Shown here piece after piece: positions 8,073 through 16,850 of a stretch of DNA of 64,000 nucleotides; positions within the stretch are counted from its first letter, which is position 1, and each line of letters begins with the position of its first letter. Under the pieces are notes generated by a model. That model searched no databases. It was given only the letters and a program-made list of their open reading frames with translations, and was not told the DNA's origin. The translations under genes were made by a program, and so were the position numbers. The DNA comes from Veillonellales bacterium (lineage in GTDB: Bacteria; Bacillota; Negativicutes; JAAYSF01): the NCBI GenBank assembly GCA_039680175.1, contig JBDKTO010000051.1:1-64000 (forward strand), written 5' to 3'.

Positions 8073-9568
8073 AGGCATTTCTCATGTACAGAGACAGTGA
8101 TTTCGATATGCAGCAAAAATTACCGGCCAATGAACAGGCACTGATACAGGATTTGGCATTAGACACACTGTTTGCTGCTATGGCACGCGGTGACAAACTT
8201 TTATTTGAAGTGGCAAAAAAAGCCGTTTTAACCGGATTAACGAACCCGGATGGTATCGTATATCGACAGCGCATTCTTCAGGATTGTTTGCAAAATGCTT
8301 CCATCATCAGGGAGATTTACGCTATCCTGGCAGAGTCAATCGAAGGAAGAAAAAAATATTACTATAGTTTCTTCAGCAAGTATCCTGCGGCGATATTACA
8401 TCAGGCGATTGAACAACTGGAACTGTTTTTTGACACCTTAAAGAAAATGAGAACTATTGCTGATCAATATGCCGATCATTTTGTTTCGGAAGGGTTTACG
8501 GTGTTTTTCGCGATGCTGCGTCGAGAGCTGGATGACGAATATTTGTCCAGAATTGAAGAATACCTGAAAGAACTGACCTTTCGCGATGGAGTTCTAATCA
8601 GCGCTGAGTTGGGAAAAGGCAATAAAGGGTCGAATTATGTACTTCGCAAAAATTCGGAGGAGGGAAAACACGGTTGGCGGCAGCGCTTTTTCGGCATGAA
8701 AACGCCGGTTTACGTTGTTCATATCCATGCAAGAGATGAAAGCGGTGCTAGGGCTTTAGCGGAGTTAAGAGACAGGGGCATTAATCTCGTGGCTGATGTA
8801 CTTGCCCGGTCGACAGATCACATTCGCAGCTTTTTTACTATACTGCGGACCGAGTTGGCTTTTTATATCGGTTGCATGAATTTGCAGGAGCAATTGGTCA
8901 ATATGGGAGCGCCAATATCCTTTCCACTGCCTTTGAATCTAGGAGAACCCGGGCATTCTTTCCAGGGACTGTATGACGTTTGTCTGGCTCTCAGCCTGAA
9001 GCAAAGAATTGTCGGCAACAAAGGGAAGCCTGACAATAAAAAGCTTGTGATTATTACCGGCGCCAACCAGGGAGGAAAATCGACTTTTCTGCGCAGCATA
9101 GGTTTGGCGCAGCTGATGCTGCAATGCGGAATGTTTGTGCCGGCGGAAGCTTTGAGCGCCTCTGTTTGCAGCGGACTGTTCACTCACTACAAACGAGAGG
9201 AAGATGCCGCCATGAATAGCGGAAAACTGGATGAAGAACTGAGCCGAATGAGCGATATTGCCGACCATATTACGGCAAATTCGCTGATCCTGTTTAATGA
9301 GTCCTTTGCCGCGACAAATGAAAGGGAAGGGGCGGAGATTGCAAGGCAGATCGTTTCGGCCTTGATGGAAAAACAAATTAAAATTTTCTTTGTTACGCAT
9401 CAATATGAATTTGCCCATGGCTTTTATGAGAAAAAAAGCGAGGATATCATTTTTTTACGGGCAGAGAGACAAAACGATGGTGAACGGACGTTTAAAATCG
9501 TTGAAGGAGAGCCATTGCAGACAAGTTATGGCGAAGATTTGTATAACAAGATATTCGGTACCGCATGA
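8069..9568 (+). CDS. MutS-related ATPase (second of pair)
   Basis: The protein is 499 aa and starts at ATG 8069 (AAAGGAG with 8-nt spacing), overlapping the upstream stop as ATGA. It is a diverged paralogue of the preceding protein. Walker A is GANQGGKSTFLRSIG (about residue 331) and the Walker B region is SLILFNESFAATNEREGAE, again with NE rather than DE. A HQYEF segment follows in the position of the switch His. Helical residues 1-300 lack a mismatch-binding domain. Tight coupling with its neighbour argues for a two-subunit ATPase complex whose substrate cannot be told from sequence. Confidence 0.85.
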   Translation: MKAFLMYRDSDFDMQQKLPANEQALIQDLALDTLFAAMARGDKLLFEVAKKAVLTGLTNPDGIVYRQRILQDCLQNASIIREIYAILAESIEGRKKYYYSFFSKYPAAILHQAIEQLELFFDTLKKMRTIADQYADHFVSEGFTVFFAMLRRELDDEYLSRIEEYLKELTFRDGVLISAELGKGNKGSNYVLRKNSEEGKHGWRQRFFGMKTPVYVVHIHARDESGARALAELRDRGINLVADVLARSTDHIRSFFTILRTELAFYIGCMNLQEQLVNMGAPISFPLPLNLGEPGHSFQGLYDVCLALSLKQRIVGNKGKPDNKKLVIITGANQGGKSTFLRSIGLAQLMLQCGMFVPAEALSASVCSGLFTHYKREEDAAMNSGKLDEELSRMSDIADHITANSLILFNESFAATNEREGAEIARQIVSALMEKQIKIFFVTHQYEFAHGFYEKKSEDIIFLRAERQNDGERTFKIVEGEPLQTSYGEDLYNKIFGTA

Positions 9569-9626
9569 TTCGTTGGCTTAGGCATTTTACTGCTAAGGTC
9601 AGATTGACGTATGGAGGAGAAAAGTG

Positions 9627-11521
9627 ATGGAGCAGGATATTAAAGATAAAGAACATCCCACAAATGAAGAGCAAGTCGGGATTGCCGATGGTACAGATTC
9701 TGCGTTTGAAATCCAGCCGGATTTGGAAAAGCTTCGCATATATACCCAGACTAAATTGGCTTTGGCAAGCCAACTGCGCAGTTTGCGCGAGGCACTGATA
9801 TCACTTGGTTTGGAAGAAAGTGAACAGCAATGCGGGGAATTGACGGTAAAACTGGCCGAAGATCGGTTTACCCTGGCGGTATTGGGGCAGTTTAAGCGGG
9901 GTAAAAGTTCGCTTATGAATGCAATCATCGGACGTGAACTTTTACCAACAGGGGTTCTTCCCCTTACTTCCGCTATCACGGTTCTTAAATATGGACCGGA
10001 AGAACGGCTGCTGGTTCGCCGGGAAGATTCCATTTTTCCTGATGAATTGCCGGTTGCGTCTCTGGCCGATTATGTGACCGAAAAAGGGAATCCATCCAAC
10101 CGGAAAAAAGTGAAGACCGCCTGCGTGGAGCTGCCGCTTCCTTTTCTGCGCCGTGAAATTGAGTTTGTCGATACTCCCGGCGTCGGGTCGGCAGTGACAG
10201 CTAATACGGTCACTACGTATGGCTTCCTGCCGGAGTGCGATGCCGTATTGTTTGTAACCAGTGTGGATACGCCGATGACAAGTTTGGAATTGGAGTTTTT
10301 AAAAGAAATTCAGGAATATGTGGACAAAATTTTTTTTGTAGTGAATAAGATTGATCTGGTGAAAACGGAAGAAAGAGAGGAAGTTCTGAAGTTTGTGAAA
10401 GAAACTATTCGGAAGCAGACCGGCTGTAGTGCTGTGAGGGTTTTTCCCGTTTCCTCCCGCAACGGTATTGCCGCTAAAAATTCCGGCGATCCGGCTTTGT
10501 ATGAACAAAGCGGAATCAAAAGCATTGAAGAAGCATTGGCTTCTTTTTTATCGGAAGAAAAAGCGTCCGTATTTCTGGCTGCAGTAGCACGGAAAGCATT
10601 GCAGCTATTGGATTATGAAACGGATCGGGGAAGTTTTACCGAAGCTGCCTTGCAGCTTCGTGCCGAGACTGTAAAAAATGAAAAAATTATTGTCGTCCGG
10701 CGCAATCCCCATGATGCTGCGGTAATGGCGGCAGAGGTGCGGACGAAGCTGCAAGCATTGTATCAAGGTATTCTTAACAACCAAATAGCAGAGGTGGTAA
10801 AGAATGAAAACTTGACGGCGGCTGTTCCAGCAGCCTGTCATCAGGATGAGCTGTCAGGGATTGTTTCGCCGCCGGCGGTGTCGGATCTACAGACGGATTT
10901 GCAGATAAGGGGCTGTCCGGTTTGCCGACATATTGCCCAGCTTGTTTCTCAATTTTTTGCCCATTGGCAATACAAGCTGGGCAGCGACGGGCAGTCGCAG
11001 GCTGAGTTTGCCGCGGAACTGGGCTTTTGTCCGCTGCATACCTGGCAGCTGCTGGCGATGTCTTCTCCCCACGGTGCTTCTGTGGGATACGTGCGGCTGG
11101 CAGAAGAAATTGCCCGCCGCTTGAGAGAGAATATAACTGCAGATAAAGGCGGCGAGGCGGTACAGCGATTGGTACGGAATTCCCAGAATTGCCGCGTTTG
11201 TGGAATGATCCGACAGGCAGAAAAAGAGTATATTCGGCGGCTGGCTGTCATGGTTGGCGAACCGGCCGAAAATCGTATCGCAGTTCCCAAAGCGTTTGTC
11301 TTCATCATCTTGCTATGCTGCTGGATGTTTCAACCGCCGAGACCCGTAAATTTCTGCTTTCTCATACCGCTCAGCGATTTGAGGAAGATGCGGAAGACAT
11401 GCAGAGTTATGCCATGAAGCATGAGGCCATCCGCCGGGCATTGCAAAACCGCAATGAGGAGGATGCCTACAGAAGAGCCATGATACGTATGGTAGGTGAA
11501 CGGAATGTTTGCATGTCTTAA
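9627..11521 (+). pseudogene. Dynamin-like GTPase 1 with C-terminal CPxC/CxxH zinc module, frameshifted
   Basis: ATG 9627 follows GGAGGAG. The GTPase motifs are G1 GQFKRGKSS (residues 88-95), G2 Thr in LPLTSAIT, G3 DTPGVGS (182) and G4 NKID (240). The helical stalk of dynamin-like proteins is mostly absent; instead a module CPVC-(34)-CPLH-CRVC follows. The frame breaks near 11283-11292. One added base there, for example in the CCC or AAA run, restores ...VCLHHLAMLL through 11521. The restored CxxH falls 32 residues after CRVC, as in the stand-alone protein at 13609 (33 residues). This shows the second frame is the true end. As given, the ORF stops at 11417. Sequencing error and real mutation are both possible. 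Confidence 0.8.
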
Positions 11522-11550
11522 TATTTATCTATGCAGCAGAGAAACGCTAA

Positions 11551-11580
11551 TTGACCACATAAAACAGGGTGTTATATAAT
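11551..11580 (+). promoter_or_regulatory. Promoter of fluoride riboswitch 2
   Basis: TTGACC (11551-11556) and TATAAT (11575-11580) are 18 nt apart, placing the start of transcription about 12 nt before the aptamer. Confidence 0.85.
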
Positions 11581-11593
11581 AAAAGCAATCATC

Positions 11594-11670
11594 ATAGGGG
11601 CGATGGAGTTCGCCATTAATCCGCAGTGCGCGGTAATGACTCCTACCAGATTGACTGGTAGGAGATTTTG
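11594..11670 (+). promoter_or_regulatory. Fluoride riboswitch 2 with terminator
   Basis: The core GGCGATGGAGTTCGCC (11599-11614) is identical to riboswitch 1, followed by CGGTAATGACTCCTACC. The 3' strand can form TCCTACCAG/CTGGTAGGA with a 5-nt loop and a T-rich tail (GATTTTGTTG). It precedes the second dynamin-like GTPase gene. Confidence 0.95.
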
Positions 11671-11707
11671 TTGTTCGCTCGCCTGACAAAATAGGAGGAT
11701 GATGCCG

Positions 11708-13521
11708 TTGACGGAGAAAAATAAAGCAGGGACGCATGAATCGAAACAAGAACAGGAACAATGTCTTTTGGCGCTAATGACAAAGGCAGCGATGCTGTTT
11801 CGCCAGACGGGAAAAAGCCTTTCTGCTTATGGCGATCAGATGGAAGAACTGGCGACCCGGCTGCGGGAAGAACGGTTTCATCTTGCTGTTTTAGGTCAGT
11901 TTAAGCGGGGGAAAAGCAGCTTGATCAATGCCTTGCTGGGCGGGGAAATACTGCCGGCCAGTTCGATTCCTTTGACGGCTCTGCCGACGGTGATCCGCTG
12001 GGGCGAAAAGCGGCAGGCGGTTATTACTTTTGCAAGCGGGCGGGTGGAGAAAAACGTATTTGCGGATGATCCGTCGTTGACAGCTTATTTGACCCGATTC
12101 GTCGCCGAGCAGGAAAACCCTCATAACCAACTGGCAGTGAAGCAAGTGGAAGTCGAATATCCGGCCGGCTTTTTAGCCAATGGAGTGACACTTATTGATA
12201 CGCCTGGTATCGGATCAACATTCAAGCACAATACGGAAACAACTTTGCAGTTTCTTAGCCAGTGCGATGCGGCTTTGTTTGTACTATCCGCCGACCCGCC
12301 GATTACAGCTAATGAAGTGGAATTTTTGCAGACGGTAAAAAAGCATGTTCGCCAAGTCTTTTTTATTTTAAACAAGGTAGATTATCTCAGTGCTGCCGAG
12401 AGAGAAACTGTCATTGCTTTTTGCGAAAAGTTTTGCATGAACAGGCAGATGTGGCGGAAACAGTGCCGGTTTACAGGCTGTCGGCGCGGCAGGCGCTGGC
12501 AGCCAAACAGGCCGGTGATGTACAGCTGCTTGAACAGAGCGACCTTGGTGCGCTGGAAACGGCATTAACGGTTTTTTTGCAACAAAAGAAAAAAGCAGTA
12601 TTGGCAGCAGCTGTTGAGATGAAATTTGCTGCCGGGCTGCAAGCGGCTTTTATGGATCTGGAGCTGCATGTTAAGGCGCTGGAATTACCGGTGGATGAAT
12701 TGGCGATCAAGCAGGAACTGTTGGCGAAAAAACTGGCGGAAGTTGAAGAACAGCACCGGCTGGCCGGTGATTTGCTGGCAGGGGATAGAAAACGGGCGCT
12801 GGTATTTCTGGAATCTCAGGTTGACGCTTTGCGGCAAAAGGCCTATGCTCATCTAAGCAATATAGCGGAGGAGCTTCTTGGCAGCGGCTATCGGCCGGGA
12901 ATGGAGCAGGAAGCTCATCTTGTTTTGTCGCAAGCGGTTCAGACCCTTTTTGAGCAGGAGCTTACGGCAGCGGCCGAGCTTTTCGACGAGTATATGACCG
13001 GAATTCTCGCACCTCACCGACAAAAAGCCGACGCATTGATTTCTGCTGTGCGGGAAGCTGCCGTAGCTGTGTTTGCTATCGACTATCAAGCGACGGAGCA
13101 GGAAACAATTTTTCAAATGAAGCGTCAGCCCTATTGGGTCAAGGATAAGCTGCAAACCGGAGTGGCTGTTATTCCTCACGCTTGGCTGGAATCTCTGCTG
13201 CCTGACACTCTCCGTTTAGCTCGTATTCGCAAACGTCTGAAGCAGCATGTGGATGCGCTTATTACCCAGAATGTAGAGAATCTGCGTTGGGCAATACTGC
13301 AAAATGTGGAAAATGCCTTTCGCGCTTTTTCCGAAGCGCTCAAGGTTCGTCTTGCAAGGGCTGTAACGAGCACCAATCAGGCGGTCGCAGCTGCAGCGGC
13401 GATGAAAAATGACCGGGCGGATGTGGCGGAGGCAGAATTATCCCGGCTGCGGACGGCAGCACAGGAGGTGCGGCAGTTAATGGGGCGTTTGACAGTGCTG
13501 CAAAATAATCAGCCGAAATAG
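11708..13521 (+). pseudogene. Dynamin-like GTPase 2, frameshifted
   Basis: G1 [17 protein letters not shown]2 Thr in IPLTALPT, G3 [10 protein letters not shown] and G4 NKVD mark a dynamin-superfamily GTPase. After G4 the frame breaks at a run of five T (12418-12422). Six T would join ...ETVIAF to LRKVLHEQ... and the remaining 360 residues to 13521. That part aligns with GTPase 1 ([15 protein letters not shown] against PVSSRNGIAAKNSGD) and then forms a long helical stalk with an Ala-rich C-terminal coiled coil. No zinc module is present. AGGAGG (11693-11698) is too close to ATG 11699 or 11702; in-frame TTG 11708 has ideal spacing. A homopolymer error, mutation or slippage switch are all possible. 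Confidence 0.8.
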
Positions 13522-13608
13522 CGGATACAGGATATGCGGCAGGAAATGGGAAAAAGGGCTGAAAATTCTATGAAAAATACCAGTCAAAGGCAAAAGAGGT
13601 GAAATCGT

Positions 13609-14298
13609 ATGTTATACGACATCGGCCATTATTTAGAAGGACAGGTCTGCCCCGTTTGTGCCGTGGTGGCGGAAAATGAAGCCCGGTTTGTACGGTGGTT
13701 TGATTTGGAGTACGCCAGTTCGCCGCCGATGTGGGCTATGATGGCCGGTGGCGGTCTGTGCCGGAAGCATAGCGAGCAATTGGAAGGACTGGGGACAAGG
13801 CTTTCCGCGGCATTGCGCTATGTAACGGATAGTCGGCGGTCTGCGTTAGCCGGACTGGGGCAACAAGTTGGCGAAACGCGAAAAAGTTGGTGGATGAAGG
13901 GACCGGACTGGTTTCAACGATATTTTTGGCGCAAGAGTTTAAAGCGGCAAATTGCTGCTCTTACGGGTACTGTCGGATGCCCTGGTTGTGATAGCAATAG
14001 ACATGCTGTACGTTATGGCGTGATTGTGATGAAAGAATATCTCCTGCGCGAAGATGGCCGGGAATTGTACCGGCGGTATCCGACACTTTGCTGGACTCAT
14101 TTGGTCGATGTTTTGCAGCAAGCCGATACGCCGGAGACAGTGAATTTTTTAGTCGACTGCCATAAGGTACGGATGGAACAATGGGCTGGTGAATTTGAAG
14201 AGTATTTTCGCAAGCTGGATTACCGCTACGCTCAGGAACCAAAAGGATCAGAACAGCAGGTGTGGCGGATTGTGCTTCATTTTTTTGCTCGGGGATGA
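13609..14298 (+). CDS. CPxC/CxxH tandem zinc-module protein
   Basis: The protein is 229 aa with SD AGAGGTG and ATG 13609. It has two copies of a CPxC-(33)-CxxH unit: CPVC (14-17) with CRKH (51-54), and CPGC with CWTH later, each likely binding one zinc. The same double unit forms the C-terminus of dynamin-like GTPase 1, while GTPase 2 just upstream lacks it. The module is therefore fused in one case and separate in the other. It probably works with GTPase 2, either in the same complex or as its adaptor (inference). I do not recognise a named family with certainty; it resembles DUF6062-type proteins. Confidence 0.75.
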   Translation: MLYDIGHYLEGQVCPVCAVVAENEARFVRWFDLEYASSPPMWAMMAGGGLCRKHSEQLEGLGTRLSAALRYVTDSRRSALAGLGQQVGETRKSWWMKGPDWFQRYFWRKSLKRQIAALTGTVGCPGCDSNRHAVRYGVIVMKEYLLREDGRELYRRYPTLCWTHLVDVLQQADTPETVNFLVDCHKVRMEQWAGEFEEYFRKLDYRYAQEPKGSEQQVWRIVLHFFARG

Positions 14299-14314
14299 TG
14301 TGTCGTATATTGTA

Positions 14315-14343
14315 TTGACGGCTGCAAAACTATTTTGTATAAT
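14315..14343 (+). promoter_or_regulatory. Promoter of fluoride riboswitch 3
   Basis: TTGACG (14315-14320) and TATAAT (14338-14343) have 17-nt spacing, with the aptamer about 25 nt downstream of the -10 box. Confidence 0.85.
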
Positions 14344-14363
14344 AAAAATGTCATTCAAAAAAA

Positions 14364-14447
14364 TAGCGGCGATGGAGTTCGCCTTGAATTCTGTGCAAAC
14401 GGTAATGGCTCCTACCACCTCGCGGTGGCAGGAGTCTATTTTTTTGC
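14364..14447 (+). promoter_or_regulatory. Fluoride riboswitch 3 with terminator, no gene directly downstream
   Basis: GGCGATGGAGTTCGCC (14368-14383) and CGGTAATGGCTCCTACC form the aptamer. The stem GCTCCTACCACC/GGTGGCAGGAGT with TCGC loop is followed by CTATTTTTTT. The next 70 nt hold only the promoter-like elements of riboswitch 4, so this RNA has no gene of its own. Confidence 0.93.
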
Positions 14448-14476
14448 AAAGAGGCGGGGTAAACGAATCACCTGAA

Positions 14477-14506
14477 TTGATTTTGACAGGAATCTTTTGG
14501 TTATAG
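14477..14506 (+). promoter_or_regulatory. Possible promoter of fluoride riboswitch 4
   Basis: TTGATT (14477-14482) and TTATAG (14501-14506) are 18 nt apart. A better -35 box, TTGACA (14483-14488), lacks a good -10 at the right distance. It is weaker than the other four promoters. Confidence 0.45.
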
Positions 14507-14515
14507 CAGTATAGT

Positions 14516-14594
14516 TTATGGCGATGGGGTTCACCATAAAGTCCGTGAAAACGGTAATGACCTCTACCAAAAATTTGGTAGAGGTCTGTTTTAT
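14516..14594 (+). promoter_or_regulatory. Fluoride riboswitch 4 (variant) with terminator
   Basis: GGCGATGGGGTTCACC (14520-14535) differs from the others at two sites. The loop reads GGGG instead of GGAG, and the 3' strand reads GACCTCTACC instead of GACTCCTACC, consistent with covariation in the pseudoknot. The outer stem TTATGG/CCATAA is extended. The terminator is a perfect 13-bp stem (14559-14571 with 14574-14586) followed by TGTTTTA. It precedes the MFS transporter. Confidence 0.9.
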
Positions 14595-14620
14595 GGTGGA
14601 TAAGAAGGGAAATGAATTAT

Positions 14621-15838
14621 ATGAATGAAAAGAATGAGCAAGTAGATGATGAAAAAATAGCCAAAAAAAATATTACTGCGTTAGGCTGGGTCGCTTTTTG
14701 GGGCGGATTAAGCCAGGATATGATTGTGCCGATTCTGCCGATTTTTTATACGCAGATACTGGGAATGACCAAAGAGACGGTCGGGCTGATCGAAGGCTGT
14801 CTGACGACTGTTGTCAGTGTATGCAAAATTTTGTCCGGCATGATTTCCGATAAGGTGGGGAAGCGAAAACCTATTGTGTTTTTAGGCTACTTGTTTTCGG
14901 CAATAGGGCGGTTGCTGCTGGCCTTTTCTTCTCAGGTGGGGGCGGTGTTTGGCGTTAGAATGCTGGATGGTATCGGCAAGGGGACGAAAGACGCACCGCG
15001 GGATGCGCTGATTGCTAAGTCAGCATCTATGAAGAATATGGGGTATGCTTTTGGCTATCAACGCATGCTGGATACGCTTGGTTCATTTGTTGGACCGCTG
15101 GTCACTACCGGATTGCTGGTTTTATTCGCTCAATACGGAGAAGTACAAAAATATCGAATGGTTTTTTTGCTAGCCGGTATCGTGGCTTTTATTACGATTG
15201 TTTTGATTGCTCTATTGGTGAAAGAACGCAGTGAGACAAAGGCTGCCGGTAAGTTTGTTCTTGATTTTTCCGTACTCAAAGGAAAATTTTTATGGTTTTT
15301 TATAATTATGCTGGTATTTACCCTGGGTAACAGCAGCGACGCCTTCCTGATTTTACGTGCACAGGACGTAGGGGTAGCTCCTGTGCTGATTCCGGTCATC
15401 ATTGCAGTATTCAATTTATTGTATGCATTGTTGGCTATTCCCTGCGGCGTTTTGTCCGATCGCATTGGGAGAATTCGCGTCATTCAACTGGGCTGGCTGG
15501 TTTATGCTGCCAGCTATTTAGGGTTTGCTGTCGCCCAATCTGCCTGGCATATCTGGATTTTATATGCTGTTTATGGAATCTATTACGCCATGACGGAAGG
15601 GGTCGCCAAAGCATTGGTGGCTCAACTGGTGGATGAAAGCCATCGCGGTGCGGCCTTTGGTCTTTATAATGCATCTCTGGGACTTATGGCGCTTCCGGCC
15701 AGCGCGCTCGCCGGTGTATTGTGGGATAAAGTGTCACCTAGCGCTCCGTTTTATTTTGGCGCCGGCTTGGCTTTGGCGGCTGCCGGTTTACTTTTTCTGG
15801 TGAATTTTAAAAATACTGCCGAGAGCAAGGCGTTATAA
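14621..15838 (+). CDS. Major facilitator superfamily transporter, fluoride-riboswitch controlled
   Basis: The protein is about 405 aa with twelve predicted hydrophobic helices. The MFS loop 2-3 signature GMISDKVGKRKPIVFLGY and its repeat after helix 8, GVLSDRIGRIRVIQLGW, are both present. ATG 14612 is only 1 nt from AAGGGA, so ATG 14621 (10-nt spacing) is preferred. The substrate is unknown. Two fluoride riboswitches in series upstream tie it to fluoride stress. It might export a toxic metabolite or a fluoride complex, or take up a protectant (inference). Typical fluoride exporters are CrcB or CLC-F, not MFS. Confidence 0.88.
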   Translation: MNEKNEQVDDEKIAKKNITALGWVAFWGGLSQDMIVPILPIFYTQILGMTKETVGLIEGCLTTVVSVCKILSGMISDKVGKRKPIVFLGYLFSAIGRLLLAFSSQVGAVFGVRMLDGIGKGTKDAPRDALIAKSASMKNMGYAFGYQRMLDTLGSFVGPLVTTGLLVLFAQYGEVQKYRMVFLLAGIVAFITIVLIALLVKERSETKAAGKFVLDFSVLKGKFLWFFIIMLVFTLGNSSDAFLILRAQDVGVAPVLIPVIIAVFNLLYALLAIPCGVLSDRIGRIRVIQLGWLVYAASYLGFAVAQSAWHIWILYAVYGIYYAMTEGVAKALVAQLVDESHRGAAFGLYNASLGLMALPASALAGVLWDKVSPSAPFYFGAGLALAAAGLLFLVNFKNTAESKAL

Positions 15839-15847
15839 ATCTTCGTA

Positions 15848-15877
15848 TTGACGGATGAAGAAAACGGCTGGTATAAT
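15848..15877 (+). promoter_or_regulatory. Promoter of fluoride riboswitch 5
   Basis: TTGACG (15848-15853) and TATAAT (15872-15877) are 18 nt apart. Confidence 0.85.
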
Positions 15878-15892
15878 GAACCCATATCTAAA

Positions 15893-15967
15893 TAGCGGCG
15901 ATGGAGTTCGCCTTCAATTCCGTAAAACGGTAATGACTCCTACCACTTCGGCGGTAGGGGTTTGTTT
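15893..15967 (+). promoter_or_regulatory. Fluoride riboswitch 5 with terminator
   Basis: GGCGATGGAGTTCGCC (15897-15912) and CGGTAATGACTCCTACC form the aptamer. The terminator stem ACTCCTACCAC/GCGGTAGGGGT carries a TTCG tetraloop and a TTTGTTTATTTT tail. It heads the run that contains crcB. Confidence 0.95.
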
Positions 15968-16000
15968 ATTTTCTGCTGTTGAGTTCTAAAATTTGGCAGC

Positions 16001-16423
16001 ATGGACATTAAAAAGATGGTGGTGGCTTATGATGGGTCGGCAGGAAGTCAGAAGGCATTGGCCTGGGCAGTGGACTTAGCCCTCAAATTTGAGAGCGATG
16101 TAGTTGTCGTTTTCGTGGTCAAGCCGCCGGAGTTCAGCGCCAGTATTGATGAGGTGGATGAAGTATATGCCGACGGGGAAAAGCACTGTCGCCCGCTGTT
16201 GGAGAAAGCGGCGGCTTATGGCGAAGAGCAGGGAATTACTTTACAGACTAAAGTTTTACACGGCCATCCGGCGGAGAGTATTGTTCGCTATGCCGCTGAC
16301 CGCAAGGCTGATTTGATTGTGATGGGAACCCGAGGTATGGGCGGATTTAAAAATCTTGTCATTGGCAGTGTGGCGCAAAAAGTGGTTACTTATTCCAAGG
16401 TGCCGGTAACGATTATGAAGTAG
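16001..16423 (+). CDS. Universal stress protein (UspA family)
   Basis: The protein is 140 aa, the normal single-domain length. It starts with IKKMVVAYDGSAGSQKAL and ends with the nucleotide-binding GTRGMGGFKNLVIGSVAQKV motif (G-2x-G-9x-G-S/T) typical of ATP-binding Usp proteins. It is first in the riboswitch 5 transcript, ahead of DUF190 and crcB. UspA genes are known companions of fluoride riboswitches. No clear SD precedes ATG 16001, which is unusual in this window. Confidence 0.92.
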   Translation: MDIKKMVVAYDGSAGSQKALAWAVDLALKFESDVVVVFVVKPPEFSASIDEVDEVYADGEKHCRPLLEKAAAYGEEQGITLQTKVLHGHPAESIVRYAADRKADLIVMGTRGMGGFKNLVIGSVAQKVVTYSKVPVTIMK

Positions 16424-16457
16424 CAGTAGCAGCAGAGAATGGAAGGAGAAAATTTCT

Positions 16458-16805
16458 ATGCCAAAAATTGCAAGCCAGGCTAAGCGGTTACGAATTTATA
16501 TTGGGGAAAGCGATCATTGGAAACGGCGATCGCTGTATCATGCCATAGTAGAAAAAGCGAAAGAACTGGATATGGGCGGAGCTACCGTGTTTCGCGGATT
16601 AATGGGGTATGGCGCCAACAGCCGGATTCATATGGCCAAGATTGTGGATTTATCAAGTGATCTGCCTATTCTGGTTGAAATTATTGATAGTGAAGAGTTT
16701 ATTGATAAGTTAATTCCTTATTTGGATGAAATGATGGAGGAAGGCATGATTATCCTGGATGATGTCGAAGTTATCAAATACGGACGCAAGCCGCCTAGAC
16801 GCTAA
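16458..16805 (+). CDS. DUF190 family protein
   Basis: The protein is 115 aa with SD GGAAGGAG. It contains the DUF190 signatures RLRIYIGESDHWKRRSLYHA and GATVFRGLMGYGANSRIH. The family adopts a PII-like ferredoxin fold and is frequently adjacent to crcB. A role as a regulator or partner of the fluoride channel is inferred from that linkage. It lies between uspA and crcB with short gaps. Confidence 0.9.
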   Translation: MPKIASQAKRLRIYIGESDHWKRRSLYHAIVEKAKELDMGGATVFRGLMGYGANSRIHMAKIVDLSSDLPILVEIIDSEEFIDKLIPYLDEMMEEGMIILDDVEVIKYGRKPPRR

Positions 16806-16850
16806 AAAATACGGATGAGTTAGTTATTGATGCAAGTGAGGTGAAAAAAG

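Noticed and set aside
12400-12440. Programmed -1 frameshift site in GTPase 2
   Set aside because: A T5 run allows slippage, but no X-XXY-YYZ heptamer in the correct frame and no downstream stem or pseudoknot was evident.
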